The notes beneath the pieces are model-generated. The model did no database searches. It saw only the letters and a list, made by a program, of their open reading frames with translations, and was not told where the DNA came from. Of a DNA stretch of 64,000 nt, positions 1 through 7,911 are shown piece by piece. The first letter of the stretch is position 1, and each line of letters starts with the position of its first letter. The stretch spans positions 34,214 to 98,213 of the forward strand of contig JABUKB010000008.1 of the NCBI GenBank assembly GCA_014595895.1, in the 5' to 3' direction. This DNA is from Lysinibacillus odysseyi. GTDB taxonomy: Bacteria; Bacillota; Bacilli; Bacillales_A; Planococcaceae. Position numbers and translations under genes: made by a program.

Positions 1-1
1 A

Positions 2-115
2 AAACTAATTCATGAGTTGGAGCGAACAGGTAAACGCTATGGTTTAGTAACGTTATGTATTGCTGGGGGACTTGGCATTACAACAATCGTTGAAAATTGC
101 CAATATAAAAGCTGA
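2..115 (+). CDS. Thiolase (acetyl-CoA acetyltransferase family), C-terminal end only
   Basis: Only the last 37 codons are inside the window; the gene starts to the left. The visible tail contains [18 protein letters not shown], the glycine-rich C-terminal block of thiolases that includes the catalytic cysteine of the C-G-G loop (here C-I-A-G-G-L-G). Thiolases join or split acetoacetyl-CoA or 3-ketoacyl-CoA. The short-chain fatty acid transporter a few hundred bases downstream fits a short-chain acid or ketone-body catabolic context. Substrate cannot be decided from this fragment. Confidence 0.85.
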   Translation, partial: KLIHELERTGKRYGLVTLCIAGGLGITTIVENCQYKS

Positions 116-134
116 GGCTAATTAGTAGCCTCAG
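112..134. terminator. Hairpin between convergent genes
   Basis: A perfect 9-bp inverted repeat (CTGAGGCTA at 112-120, TAGCCTCAG at 126-134, 5-base loop) begins at the thiolase stop codon and lies just beyond the end of the convergent minus-strand gene. There is no strong T run, so efficiency is uncertain. Confidence 0.6.
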
Positions 135-137
135 TCA

Positions 138-467
138 TTATGCCTCTTTTGAATTTATTTTTTCTAAATAACGTTTTTGTGCAGATTGTAATGCAACAGT
201 TACAGAACCTGTTGAAGGCGCAAAATAATGGCTATCGACTCTTTCAAGTAATTCATCAAGGTTTGACGACATATCAAAGCCTATAAGCATTCGTTTAAAA
301 TAGTTTTGAGCTAAATCTGTGATAAAAGTAAATTCAGCGTCAACGATTTGATGCGTTACTTTATCAATTTCTAAGACAATTCCTGCATGTTTGTACATTT
401 CATACATGGAGGTTCCTTGTGGAGCCTTTGCATATGCAGTGACAATAACTGTGGATAATTGTTCCAT
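138..467 (-). CDS. DUF3870 domain-containing protein
   Basis: A 109-aa cytoplasmic protein spanning nearly the whole length of the DUF3870 family. Family-like features are the N-terminal VIVTAYAKAPQGTSMYE block, the central V-D-A-E-F-T-F-I-T segment, and the F-D-M-S-S-N-L-D-E-L-L-E-R segment near residues 65-77. The start at 467 has a good ribosome-binding site (GGGAGG about 8 bases upstream). No function is established for this family. It is convergent to the thiolase and divergent from the transporter gene. Confidence 0.75.
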   Translation of the reverse strand: MEQLSTVIVTAYAKAPQGTSMYEMYKHAGIVLEIDKVTHQIVDAEFTFITDLAQNYFKRMLIGFDMSSNLDELLERVDSHYFAPSTGSVTVALQSAQKRYLEKINSKEA

Positions 468-543
468 GAAAATAACCTCCCTATTATATATTAAGGTTTA
501 TTTTATCACTATTTATTCGGAAAAATTTAAAAAATAATAATTA

Positions 544-557
544 TGTAAGCGTTTTTA
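544..557 (+). promoter_or_regulatory. Candidate CcpA cre site upstream of the fatty acid transporter gene
   Basis: TGTAAGCGTTTTTA agrees with the cre consensus TGWAANCGNTNWCA at every position but one (T for C at position 13). It lies about 80 bp upstream of the transporter start, where CcpA could repress during growth on preferred sugars. This is consensus matching only. Confidence 0.5.
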
Positions 558-634
558 ATTTGCGCAGAGGGGATTCCGTTTAAGCATATTTGCGGGGGAT
601 AAATGCTCACTGCTTTCAGGGGGAAGAAAAAATT

Positions 635-1966
635 ATGGAAAAACTAACAAATTTCTTTACGGAATTAATGAGAAAATACTTACCAGATCCATTTGTTTTT
701 GCGATTGGTTTAACACTGCTGACATTTGTGTTAGCACTTTTAATTGAGGATATTAGCTTTATAGATTTAACAACAGCTTGGGGTACTGGCTTCTGGGATC
801 TGCTGGCGTTCACAACACAAATGGCTGTAATCCTAGCTATGGGTTATGTACTTGCTACGGCTCCAATTACAGACAAATTATTAAATCGAATTGCTAGTTT
901 AGTACATACACCAAAGGCAGCGATTATTGTTGCCACTTTAGTAGGTGGTATTGGAAGTTACTTAAACTGGGGCTTCGGACTAGTAATTGGTGGAATTATT
1001 GCGAAGAAATTAGCGTTAAAAGTGAAAGGTGTCCACTATCCTTTAATTATTGCAGCAGCTTATTCTGGGTTTACATTCTATGGTTTAGGTATATCAGCAT
1101 CTATTCCGATTTTAATTTCAACACCTGGACATTTCCTAGAGGATGCAATGGGCCTAATCACGCTTTCAGAAACAATTTTTAGCTTACCAATGGTTGTAAC
1201 AACAATTGTATTGTTAATTACATTACCGTTATTTAATGCAATGCTTCACCCAAAGAATCCGGAAAATGTAGTTGAAATTGATCCAGCACTTTATACGGAT
1301 CAACCAAAACCGAAACTCGGTTTACTAGAAGAGAATACATTAGCAAATAAACTAAATAACAGCAAAATTTTAGCCTATACAATTAGTGCATTAGGTTTTA
1401 TTTACATTGTTATTTACTTCACGCAAGGTAATTCGTTAAATTTAAACATATTAAACTTTATCATTTTATTCCTAGGTATTGTATTACTTGGTACGCCAGC
1501 AAGGTATATTGAGCATTTGGCGGATGGAATTAAAACGATTTCAGGTATAATTCTGCAATTCCCATTCTATGCAGGTATTATGGCAATAATGGCGACTTCA
1601 GGGTTAGTAGATACAATGTCAAAAGTATTCGTTGATTTATCGAATGAGCAAACATTGCCATTCTGGGGGTTAATCAGTTCATTCTTCATTAACTTCTTCG
1701 CGCCATCTGCAGGCGGACACTGGGCAGTTCAAGGTCCATTTATGATTGAGGCTGCAAAGGAATTAGGCTCGTCGCTCGCAGAAACGTCTATGTCAGTTAT
1801 GTTAGGGAATGCATGGAATGACTTAGTACAGCCATTCTGGATTTTACCAGCACTTGCCTTATCTCGATTAAAGCTAAAAGATATCATGGGCTACCTTGTA
1901 ATGATTATGTTCTTCGTAGGTATTATTTACATTATTGCAATTTTAGCTTGGGCATATCTTTTCTAA
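635..1966 (+). CDS. Short-chain fatty acid transporter, AtoE/SCFA_trans family
   Basis: A 443-aa polytopic membrane protein of the short-chain fatty acid transporter family, which in other bacteria moves acetoacetate or butyrate. It is almost entirely hydrophobic segments. Recognisable family blocks are LPDPFVFAIGLTLLTFVLAL near the N terminus, a GGIGSYLNWGFGLVIGG block near residue 105, and F-F-A-P-S-A-G-G-H-W-A-V-Q-G-P near residue 360. The frame is open further upstream, but ATG 635 is chosen because GGGGGAAG lies at proper spacing and the protein then begins at the family's usual N terminus. It sits near a thiolase and behind a cre-like site. Confidence 0.9.
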   Translation: MEKLTNFFTELMRKYLPDPFVFAIGLTLLTFVLALLIEDISFIDLTTAWGTGFWDLLAFTTQMAVILAMGYVLATAPITDKLLNRIASLVHTPKAAIIVATLVGGIGSYLNWGFGLVIGGIIAKKLALKVKGVHYPLIIAAAYSGFTFYGLGISASIPILISTPGHFLEDAMGLITLSETIFSLPMVVTTIVLLITLPLFNAMLHPKNPENVVEIDPALYTDQPKPKLGLLEENTLANKLNNSKILAYTISALGFIYIVIYFTQGNSLNLNILNFIILFLGIVLLGTPARYIEHLADGIKTISGIILQFPFYAGIMAIMATSGLVDTMSKVFVDLSNEQTLPFWGLISSFFINFFAPSAGGHWAVQGPFMIEAAKELGSSLAETSMSVMLGNAWNDLVQPFWILPALALSRLKLKDIMGYLVMIMFFVGIIYIIAILAWAYLF

Positions 1967-1973
1967 TAGTACA

Positions 1974-2003
1974 GGCCTTTGTTTTCGGACAAAGGCTTTT
2001 TTA
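1974..2003 (+). terminator. Rho-independent terminator
   Basis: GCCTTTGT (1975-1982) pairs with ACAAAGGC (1989-1996) across a 6-base loop and is followed by six T residues. It closes the transporter transcript. Confidence 0.9.
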
Positions 2004-2142
2004 GCGGATAGAGGGAAGTATAAATTTTTTGGATATTCATATAAGAAAGGACATCATTTCAATCTATTTAGTGTCAAACTGTGTCTTACTAATAAAGTTC
2101 TATTTTCTAGAGAGTCATTTATATTTAAAGGGGGAATTGACG

Positions 2143-2757
2143 ATGAAACAAATTGTTCATTCATTATTTGTAGATGGTGAGATGAAGGCAAAGGATAAAA
2201 CATTATTACTAGTTGGATTATTTGCTGCTCGCCGTGAAGAAAGACAAATGCTTTATTTTGTGGAGCATGCAGTTAGGGAAGGAAATACCGTTACTGAAAT
2301 TGCTGAGCTGATATCTTCTGCAATTATTTCGCGAGGTATACCAACATGGCTTTCGGGAATTGAAGCAATATCGAAGGCAATTGAGCTTTCACCCCAACAG
2401 AATTTCCAATTGAATGAAGCAAATATTTCATCGTTTGACTCACAGGAGCAATGCATTCAATATTATAAAACGGAATTTGAGCAGCTTCCGAAATGGATTG
2501 AATATTTGATAGATTATGGACCAGATACTTTGCTGAAATACAGCAATTTACGGACAACTTCATTGAGGGACGGGGGAGTTTCAAGGCTTTTGAAGGAGCT
2601 TTTACTTTATGCTATAAACGTGTGTGACGCATATCAAAAAGGAATAGACATTCATAAAACAAATGCTATTCAATTTGGTGCTAATGAGGATATATTAGAA
2701 GAAACACGCGTTTTATGTATATATGCAGTAGGTGTTCAAGCGATTTGGCAAGTGTAG
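2143..2757 (+). CDS. Carboxymuconolactone decarboxylase-like (AhpD-fold) protein, two-repeat, no CxxC
   Basis: A 204-aa protein that appears to hold two AhpD-type helical repeats, about residues 15-75 and 110-200. Each has the pattern of a long helix followed by E-G-N-T-V-T-E-I-A-E or F-G-A-N-E-D-I-L-E-E and then an aliphatic helix. In AhpD-type enzymes the helix carries CxxC plus His. Here the second repeat has C-D-A-Y-Q-K-G-I-D-I-H, keeping the His (about residue 151) but lacking the Cys pair, so peroxidase-type chemistry is unlikely. The start at 2143 has a strong AAAGGGGGA site; longer upstream frames lack one. The family assignment is from pattern recognition; function is unknown. Confidence 0.55.
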   Translation: MKQIVHSLFVDGEMKAKDKTLLLVGLFAARREERQMLYFVEHAVREGNTVTEIAELISSAIISRGIPTWLSGIEAISKAIELSPQQNFQLNEANISSFDSQEQCIQYYKTEFEQLPKWIEYLIDYGPDTLLKYSNLRTTSLRDGGVSRLLKELLLYAINVCDAYQKGIDIHKTNAIQFGANEDILEETRVLCIYAVGVQAIWQV

Positions 2758-2915
2758 GGAAATCTAAGAGCAGTACCTTAAGCAAAATTTGTTGAGACTA
2801 GTGAAAGTATAATGAAAAAAGCCAGGCACATATTGAATTGATTCAAAAACAAGCGATTATTAAATAGGAAAGCGTATCTAACTTTCCAGAATTGAAAATT
2901 TTAATAACAATAGTT

Positions 2916-2945
2916 TACCCCCATTCAAAATTGAGAACGGGGGTA
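2916..2945. terminator. Hairpin between convergent genes
   Basis: TACCCCCATTC and GAACGGGGGTA form an 11-bp stem with one imperfect pair. It lies between the CMD-like gene and the end of the convergent regulator. No T run follows. The rest of 2758-3031 shows no credible gene. Confidence 0.45.
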
Positions 2946-3031
2946 AGCTTGTTTGAGAAATAAATAGGACTTCCTTGATGTTAGTGCCAAATCTTTTGCA
3001 AAACGCAAACAGGATTCCAATAGATTGTGAC

Positions 3032-3805
3032 TTATTGCGGATACAGAATTCGAATATTATGTTTACTGTATTCCTCTACGATATTCAATGGTAGTGAACT
3101 ATCCGAAACAATAAGGTCAATATTTTTCAACGGGCAAATATTAATATAAGAAGATGTCTCAAATTTTGACGAATCGGCAACGACTGCTTTATATTTTGCC
3201 CGTGACATCATAGTTTGAATCACGCCTACTTCATGGATTCTAAAATCTGTTAAACCATGTTCAAGGGATAATGCATTCACCGTGATAAAAGCAACATCTA
3301 TATTAAAGTTAGACAGGATTTCTTCACATTGTTTTCCGTATAAAGTATTTTCCTCTGGATTAAAAAAGCCGCCGGTGAGGATGATATTGAAATGCTTATT
3401 CGCCCCAAGAATCGATAAGATGCGGAGATCATTTGTAATAACGGTTAATCTCTTGAACTTTGTAACAAGTGCTTTTGCAACTTCGATCGTCGTTGTCCCC
3501 CCGTTTAGAGCAATCGCTTGCCCCTCTTCAATTAATTCAATTGCTAATGAAGCAACTTCTTGTTTTTTTTCTAGATTTTTTACTTCTCGTTCATTAAAAA
3601 GCTTGTTTAGGGCATTATGGGTGTTTTGGATTGACACAGCCCCGCCATGAACACGTTTTAAGGCTCCTTTTTTCTCAAGAACCTCTAAATCTCTTCTTAC
3701 AGTATCGATTGAAACATCTAATAAAGCAGCAAGTTCAGAAGCTTTTACGGCTTTTTGCTGTTTTAAATAAGATTCAATCATTTCATGTCTTTGTTCCTGC
3801 AACAT
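3032..3805 (-). CDS. DeoR/GlpR-family transcriptional regulator of the phosphonate locus
   Basis: A 257-aa DNA-binding protein of the DeoR family. Residues about 5-55 hold the winged helix-turn-helix with the signature S-I-D-T-V-R-R-D-L-E-V-L-E followed by G-A-L-K-R-V-H-G-G-A. The C-terminal two thirds is the DeoR sensor fold (G-G-T-T-T-I-E-V-A, I-L-T-G-G-F-F-N-P-E, V-A-D-S-S-K), which in this family binds phosphorylated metabolites. The ATG at 3805 is used because AGGAGAG sits 7 bases upstream. It is transcribed away from the AEP genes, with 236 bp between start codons containing repeated TGTAAA motifs. Control by a phosphonate intermediate rather than phosphate starvation is my inference. 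Confidence 0.85.
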   Translation of the reverse strand: MLQEQRHEMIESYLKQQKAVKASELAALLDVSIDTVRRDLEVLEKKGALKRVHGGAVSIQNTHNALNKLFNEREVKNLEKKQEVASLAIELIEEGQAIALNGGTTTIEVAKALVTKFKRLTVITNDLRILSILGANKHFNIILTGGFFNPEENTLYGKQCEEILSNFNIDVAFITVNALSLEHGLTDFRIHEVGVIQTMMSRAKYKAVVADSSKFETSSYINICPLKNIDLIVSDSSLPLNIVEEYSKHNIRILYPQ

Positions 3806-3869
3806 CAAGAAGCTCTCCTCTTTTCCTTATATAACTAGTATGACAATAGTAACACAACTCGCAAAAAAG

Positions 3870-4005
3870 CAAAATGAAGCACAAAAACGCATTTTGTAAA
3901 GTGAAGAGAATATATTTTCCATGAAAAAAGTATAAAGGTTATGTAATTAAACTGTAAAACCCATTGTAAAACAGCAAAAAACGGATTAATCTTGCAATGT
4001 AAAGC
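3870..4005. promoter_or_regulatory. Candidate operator region between the regulator and the AEP genes
   Basis: The divergent spacer carries four copies of TGTAAA(A/G) on the plus strand (3895, 3953, 3965, 3999; the middle pair 12 bp apart). It also has an inverted repeat CAAAATG (3870-3876) / CATTTTG (3890-3896). Repeated short motifs in a divergent spacer beside a DeoR regulator are typical operator architecture; binding is inferred. Confidence 0.4.
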
Positions 4006-4041
4006 AAGACAGGAATCCAAACAAAGAAAGGATATAACGGA

Positions 4042-5175
4042 ATGGGAAACTACTACAATCCAGTCAATATTAAAATACATACAGTCGACGTAATTGAAAA
4101 TGCTTTAAAAACAATCAACCCCCAACTTAGAAAAATTGTCCTTTTACATCGAGGAAATCATTTTTTAGATTCTGATGCTGGACGTACTCTCTCTAAATGT
4201 CTTATGAATTTTGAAGTCAAGCAAATCGCAGTGAACATATCTAATCCAGATGTAGAAGACTTGTTTCATTATTATAAACAAATTGAAAGCTTTGACTATC
4301 AATGCATCATAGGAATTGGGGGCGGCAGTATACTCGATCTTTCAAAATCCTTAGCTGCTTTAAAGGATATAAAAATAGATTCTACCTCTAGCCTACGCTC
4401 CGTTATTCAACAAAAGCTTTATATAGAAAATGAAAAAATTGTACCGTGGATTGGAATTCCGACAACCTCAGGTACAGGTTCCGAGGTTACTTGTTGGGCA
4501 ACCATTTGGGATCGCAAAAACGGAGTAAAACTGTCAGTTGAGTGTGAAAAAATATATGCGCACACTGCTATCATTGACTCGACATTGACAACAACATTAC
4601 CGAAGGGATTAACAGCTTCAACTGCTTTAGATGCTTTATGTCATGCAACGGAGGCTTACTGGTCAAAAAACTCTAATGAAATTTCAAGAATCTATTCATT
4701 AGAAGCAATCAATCGGATTGTGAACAATTTTGAAAAGGTATTAAATCAGCCAAACGACATTAAATGTAGAGAAGAAATCGCATTAGGAAGCTTATATGCA
4801 GGTCTTGCCTTTAGCAATACAAGAACAACAGCATGTCATTCTATATCCTATCCGCTGACATTGGAACTTGGAATGGTTCATGGGATAGCAGCAAGCATCA
4901 CTTTAGCGAAAGTTATGGAGATTAATTTTGATTCTATTATTGAAAGTGATAAGCTGCTCCAAGCCTTTGGAGTAAACGCCGTTAGCGAAATTCAAAAGAT
5001 GATTGAACATTTTTATCGGCTTTCAGGTTTCTCAAGCAAACTCAGAGACTACAATGCTGATGAAGAAATGATCGAAAAAGTTGCTAGTAACGCTTTTACT
5101 AAAGGCCGAATGGATAATAACCCAGTCGCTTTAACGAAAGAAGATGTCACACAAATTCTGCTATCGATTTATTAA
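4042..5175 (+). CDS. Iron-containing alcohol dehydrogenase, likely phosphonoacetaldehyde or acetaldehyde reductase
   Basis: A 377-aa group III (iron-type) alcohol dehydrogenase. The N-terminal nucleotide-binding half contains I-I-G-I-G-G-G-S-I-L-D-L-S-K near residue 95 and P-T-T-S-G-T-G-S-E near residue 142. The helical half holds the metal-binding pattern with His in D-A-L-C-H-A-T-E-A-Y and M-V-H-G. AAAGGA lies about 10 bases before ATG 4042. As first gene of an AEP catabolic operon it may reduce phosphonoacetaldehyde (as in PhpC-like enzymes) or the acetaldehyde that PhnX releases. The sequence alone does not decide between them. Confidence 0.85.
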   Translation: MGNYYNPVNIKIHTVDVIENALKTINPQLRKIVLLHRGNHFLDSDAGRTLSKCLMNFEVKQIAVNISNPDVEDLFHYYKQIESFDYQCIIGIGGGSILDLSKSLAALKDIKIDSTSSLRSVIQQKLYIENEKIVPWIGIPTTSGTGSEVTCWATIWDRKNGVKLSVECEKIYAHTAIIDSTLTTTLPKGLTASTALDALCHATEAYWSKNSNEISRIYSLEAINRIVNNFEKVLNQPNDIKCREEIALGSLYAGLAFSNTRTTACHSISYPLTLELGMVHGIAASITLAKVMEINFDSIIESDKLLQAFGVNAVSEIQKMIEHFYRLSGFSSKLRDYNADEEMIEKVASNAFTKGRMDNNPVALTKEDVTQILLSIY

Positions 5176-5196
5176 AGGAAAAAGGGAGAGAAAAAG

Positions 5197-6243
5197 ATGA
5201 AAACTAAAATGGTATTTACAATGCTCTTAATATTCTCGGCTTTTTTAACAGCATGTAGCGGAGGTGATGGAGACGTAGCTGGAGAAGGCAAAGGAAAAGT
5301 TGATGACGTAATTAAAATGGTATGGTATCCAAATGAATCTGGTGAAGATTTGAAATCATCTCGTGATGAAATTGGCAGACTGATTTCAGAAGCAACTGGT
5401 AAAGAAGTGGAGCACCAATTAACAACAGACTATGCCATTGCGATTGAAACTTTAGTGAATAACAAAGCAGACCTTGCATTTACGGGTTCACAAAGTTACA
5501 TCCAGGCAAAAAATAGAAATGATGCGGTTCAAACAATAGCGGTAAAATCGGGTGCCTCTGGTACTTTAGATGATGCTAAATATTATAGCTGGTTAGCAGT
5601 GAATGTGGATGAACAAGACAAGTACAAAGTAAATGGAGAATTTTCACTTGATACGATAGCAGATAAAAAGTTCTCATTTGTCTCAAATAGCTCAACATCA
5701 GGGTTTAAGATTCCAGCGATTAGCATTCTTACTCATTTTACACAACAAACGGACTATGCAGATTTAACGGAAGAGAATTTAATGGAGGGTGGTCCATTAT
5801 TCTCCCAAGTATTATTTGGCAACTCTCACCAAGGTTCAGCAGTGAACTTATTAACAGGTAACGCCGATGTTGCCGCATTCTGTGATACTTGTGTGGAACA
5901 ATATGTGGAACTTGCTGAAGGGGAAGAAAATACAGTTGGTGCTGTATATCGAGGGAAAGATAATGCAGCAGAACCATTTAATGCAGTTGCAGGCAAGGAG
6001 TTTACGCTAATGCATGCGACACCGGTCTTAAATGAACCATTTGTTGTGAACATGGATGTAATAGGTCAAGAGGATTTTGATAAAATCCAAGATTTATTCA
6101 CTTCGGATGAGTTTGCAAACAACGAAAAAATCTTTGCCTCTGAAGATTCAGGGCAGACGGCTTTATTTACAAAAACGGACAAAGAAAGACTAATTGCTGT
6201 AGAAGATGAATGGTATGATCCAATCCGTGAACTTTCAAAATAA
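5197..6243 (+). CDS. phnD: Phosphonate ABC transporter substrate-binding lipoprotein, PhnD family
   Basis: A 348-aa lipoprotein. Residues 1-20 form a lipoprotein signal with lipobox L-T-A-C followed by S-G-G, so the mature protein should be anchored to the outer face of the membrane. The body resembles the PhnD periplasmic-binding superfamily, with a W-Y-P-N-E-S-G segment, N-K-A-D-L-A-F-T-G-S near residue 90, a central S-F-V-S-N-S-S-T-S-G-F block and L-T-G-N-A-D-V-A-A-F. It should capture AEP or a related phosphonate for PhnC and the two PhnE proteins. A strong GGGAGAG site precedes ATG 5197. A hairpin separates it from phnC. Confidence 0.87.
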   Translation: MKTKMVFTMLLIFSAFLTACSGGDGDVAGEGKGKVDDVIKMVWYPNESGEDLKSSRDEIGRLISEATGKEVEHQLTTDYAIAIETLVNNKADLAFTGSQSYIQAKNRNDAVQTIAVKSGASGTLDDAKYYSWLAVNVDEQDKYKVNGEFSLDTIADKKFSFVSNSSTSGFKIPAISILTHFTQQTDYADLTEENLMEGGPLFSQVLFGNSHQGSAVNLLTGNADVAAFCDTCVEQYVELAEGEENTVGAVYRGKDNAAEPFNAVAGKEFTLMHATPVLNEPFVVNMDVIGQEDFDKIQDLFTSDEFANNEKIFASEDSGQTALFTKTDKERLIAVEDEWYDPIRELSK

Positions 6244-6279
6244 TATAACACTTCATCAATAGAAAAACGGCATAGAAAC

Positions 6280-6315
6280 AGGGGGGGCTATAGGTATGTT
6301 CGTTATCGCCCCCTT
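6280..6315 (+). promoter_or_regulatory. Intercistronic GC-rich hairpin between phnD and phnC
   Basis: A run of seven G (6281-6287) can pair with C-rich 6309-6313 around an AT-rich loop. No T run follows. Such hairpins after binding-protein genes often stabilise the upstream mRNA or reduce read-through so that more binding protein than ATPase is made; that role is inferred. Confidence 0.5.
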
Positions 6316-6348
6316 AATTGCTAATCAAATAAAAAGGAGTCGTTTCGT

Positions 6349-7113
6349 ATGTCATTGCTAAAGGTAGAAGGGCTTGGAAAATCATATACAGCAGACAAAC
6401 AAATCTTAAAGAATATCAATTTTGACATAAAACAAGGAGAGTTTATTTCCATCATTGGTCCATCAGGTGCCGGGAAATCGACTATGCTACGCTGTATTAA
6501 TCGAATGGTTGACTTTCAGGAAGGGAAGATTACCTTTAATCATCAGGATGTGGGAAGCCTTAATAAAAAAGAATTACGTAATTTACGAACGAATATTGGG
6601 ATGGTTTTTCAACACTATAACCTTGTACCTCGTTTAACAGTGCTTGAAAATGTACTGCATGGCAGATTTGGTTATAAAACAACCCTGCAGGGGATTTTAG
6701 GCAGGTATACCGAAGCCGAAAAAGAACATGCTTTTTACCTGCTGGAGAAAATGGGAATTCATGAACATGCTTATAAGCGCTGCAATCAATTAAGCGGTGG
6801 TCAACAGCAGCGTGTTGGAATATGCAGAGCGCTGATTCAAGAACCGCAATTGATTCTTTGTGATGAACCGATTGCTTCGCTTGATCCGAACTCTTCTAAA
6901 ATTATCATGGACCATTTAAAGTCCATCAGTACGGAAATGGGTATTACCTGCTTAGTGAATTTACACCAGGTAGACGTGGCGCAACAATATTCAGACCGTA
7001 TCATCGGGTTGAATAATGGGGAAGTGGTCTTTAATGGAAAAGGTCATGAACTTTCTGAAGAAAAAATTCACAAAATTTACGGAACCCAAACAAAGCAATT
7101 AATAATAGCTTAA
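6349..7113 (+). CDS. phnC: Phosphonate ABC transporter ATP-binding protein
   Basis: A 254-aa ABC ATPase of the PhnC type. Walker A G-P-S-G-A-G-K-S-T is at residues 37-45, the Q-loop in F-Q-H-Y-N-L-V, the signature L-S-G-G-Q-Q-Q-R-V near residue 147, and Walker B L-I-L-C-D-E-P. The H-loop lies in C-L-V-N-L-H-Q-V-D. Length and the short insertion between Q-loop and signature match PhnC. AAAAGGAG precedes ATG 6349. It powers import through the two permeases encoded directly downstream. Confidence 0.93.
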   Translation: MSLLKVEGLGKSYTADKQILKNINFDIKQGEFISIIGPSGAGKSTMLRCINRMVDFQEGKITFNHQDVGSLNKKELRNLRTNIGMVFQHYNLVPRLTVLENVLHGRFGYKTTLQGILGRYTEAEKEHAFYLLEKMGIHEHAYKRCNQLSGGQQQRVGICRALIQEPQLILCDEPIASLDPNSSKIIMDHLKSISTEMGITCLVNLHQVDVAQQYSDRIIGLNNGEVVFNGKGHELSEEKIHKIYGTQTKQLIIA

Positions 7114-7125
7114 GGAGAAATAACA

Positions 7126-7911
7126 GTGAATGAAAAAGCGATGCGAAAGCACAGATGGCAGTCAGGTATATTTCTTCTTATTATCCTTGTGCTCACCTAT
7201 TTATCATCAGCTATCACAAAATTTAATTTTGTAGAAGGAATGGCGACGATACCTGAAGCAATCGGCTGGATCTTTTCTAATTTAATGGTGACACAAGAGT
7301 CATTAGATAAATTGCCAAAGATTCTGGAGAAATTAGCAGAAACAATTTTTATGTCGATAGCGGCAACAACAACAGCGGCTATTGTTTCCTTGTTTCTAGG
7401 GGTATTTGGATCAAAAACAACAAAAGTAAATAATTTCTTAAGTATATTTGCCCGTTTTGTTGCTTCTGTATCAAGAAATATCCCGGTTGTTGCATGGTCG
7501 TTGATTTTGCTCATTTCTTTTGGACAAAATTCAGTAACAGGATTTCTCGCGTTATTTGCTGGGACAGTAGGATTTTTGACAAGAGCATTTATCGAATCGA
7601 TCGATGAAGCCAGCCAGAGTTCTGTTGAAGCATTAACTGCAACGGGAGCAACCTATTTCCAAGTTGTGAGTAAAGCTGTCATACCACAATGTTTGCCACA
7701 GATGGTCAGTTGGGTTTTGTTCATGGTTGAAACAAATATTAGAAATGCCACATTGGTAGGAATCTTAACGGGTACGGGAATTGGATATACCTTTGATATG
7801 TATTATAAGCTGTTAAATTATAACGCCGTAGCACTTGTGACATTATGTATTGTCATTACCGTTATTATAGTGGATCTTATTTCAAATCATGTACGGAAGG
7901 TGATCCTATGA
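7126..7911 (+). CDS. phnE: Phosphonate ABC transporter permease, first PhnE-type subunit
   Basis: A 261-aa inner-membrane permease with about six hydrophobic segments. It carries the conserved permease loop containing E-A-L-T-A-T-G-A-T-Y-F-Q-V-V near residue 168, which contacts the ATPase. The start is GTG 7126, placed by AAGGAGA about 8 bases upstream. The stop overlaps the start of the next permease (ATGA), so the two should be co-translated and form a heterodimeric channel. Confidence 0.9.
   Translation: MNEKAMRKHRWQSGIFLLIILVLTYLSSAITKFNFVEGMATIPEAIGWIFSNLMVTQESLDKLPKILEKLAETIFMSIAATTTAAIVSLFLGVFGSKTTKVNNFLSIFARFVASVSRNIPVVAWSLILLISFGQNSVTGFLALFAGTVGFLTRAFIESIDEASQSSVEALTATGATYFQVVSKAVIPQCLPQMVSWVLFMVETNIRNATLVGILTGTGIGYTFDMYYKLLNYNAVALVTLCIVITVIIVDLISNHVRKVIL

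Noticed and set aside
2758..3031. Possible gene fragment between the CMD-like gene and the regulator
   Set aside because: One frame near 2812-2865 reads E-K-S-Q-A-H-I-E-L-I-Q-K-Q but is too short and without context to call a remnant.
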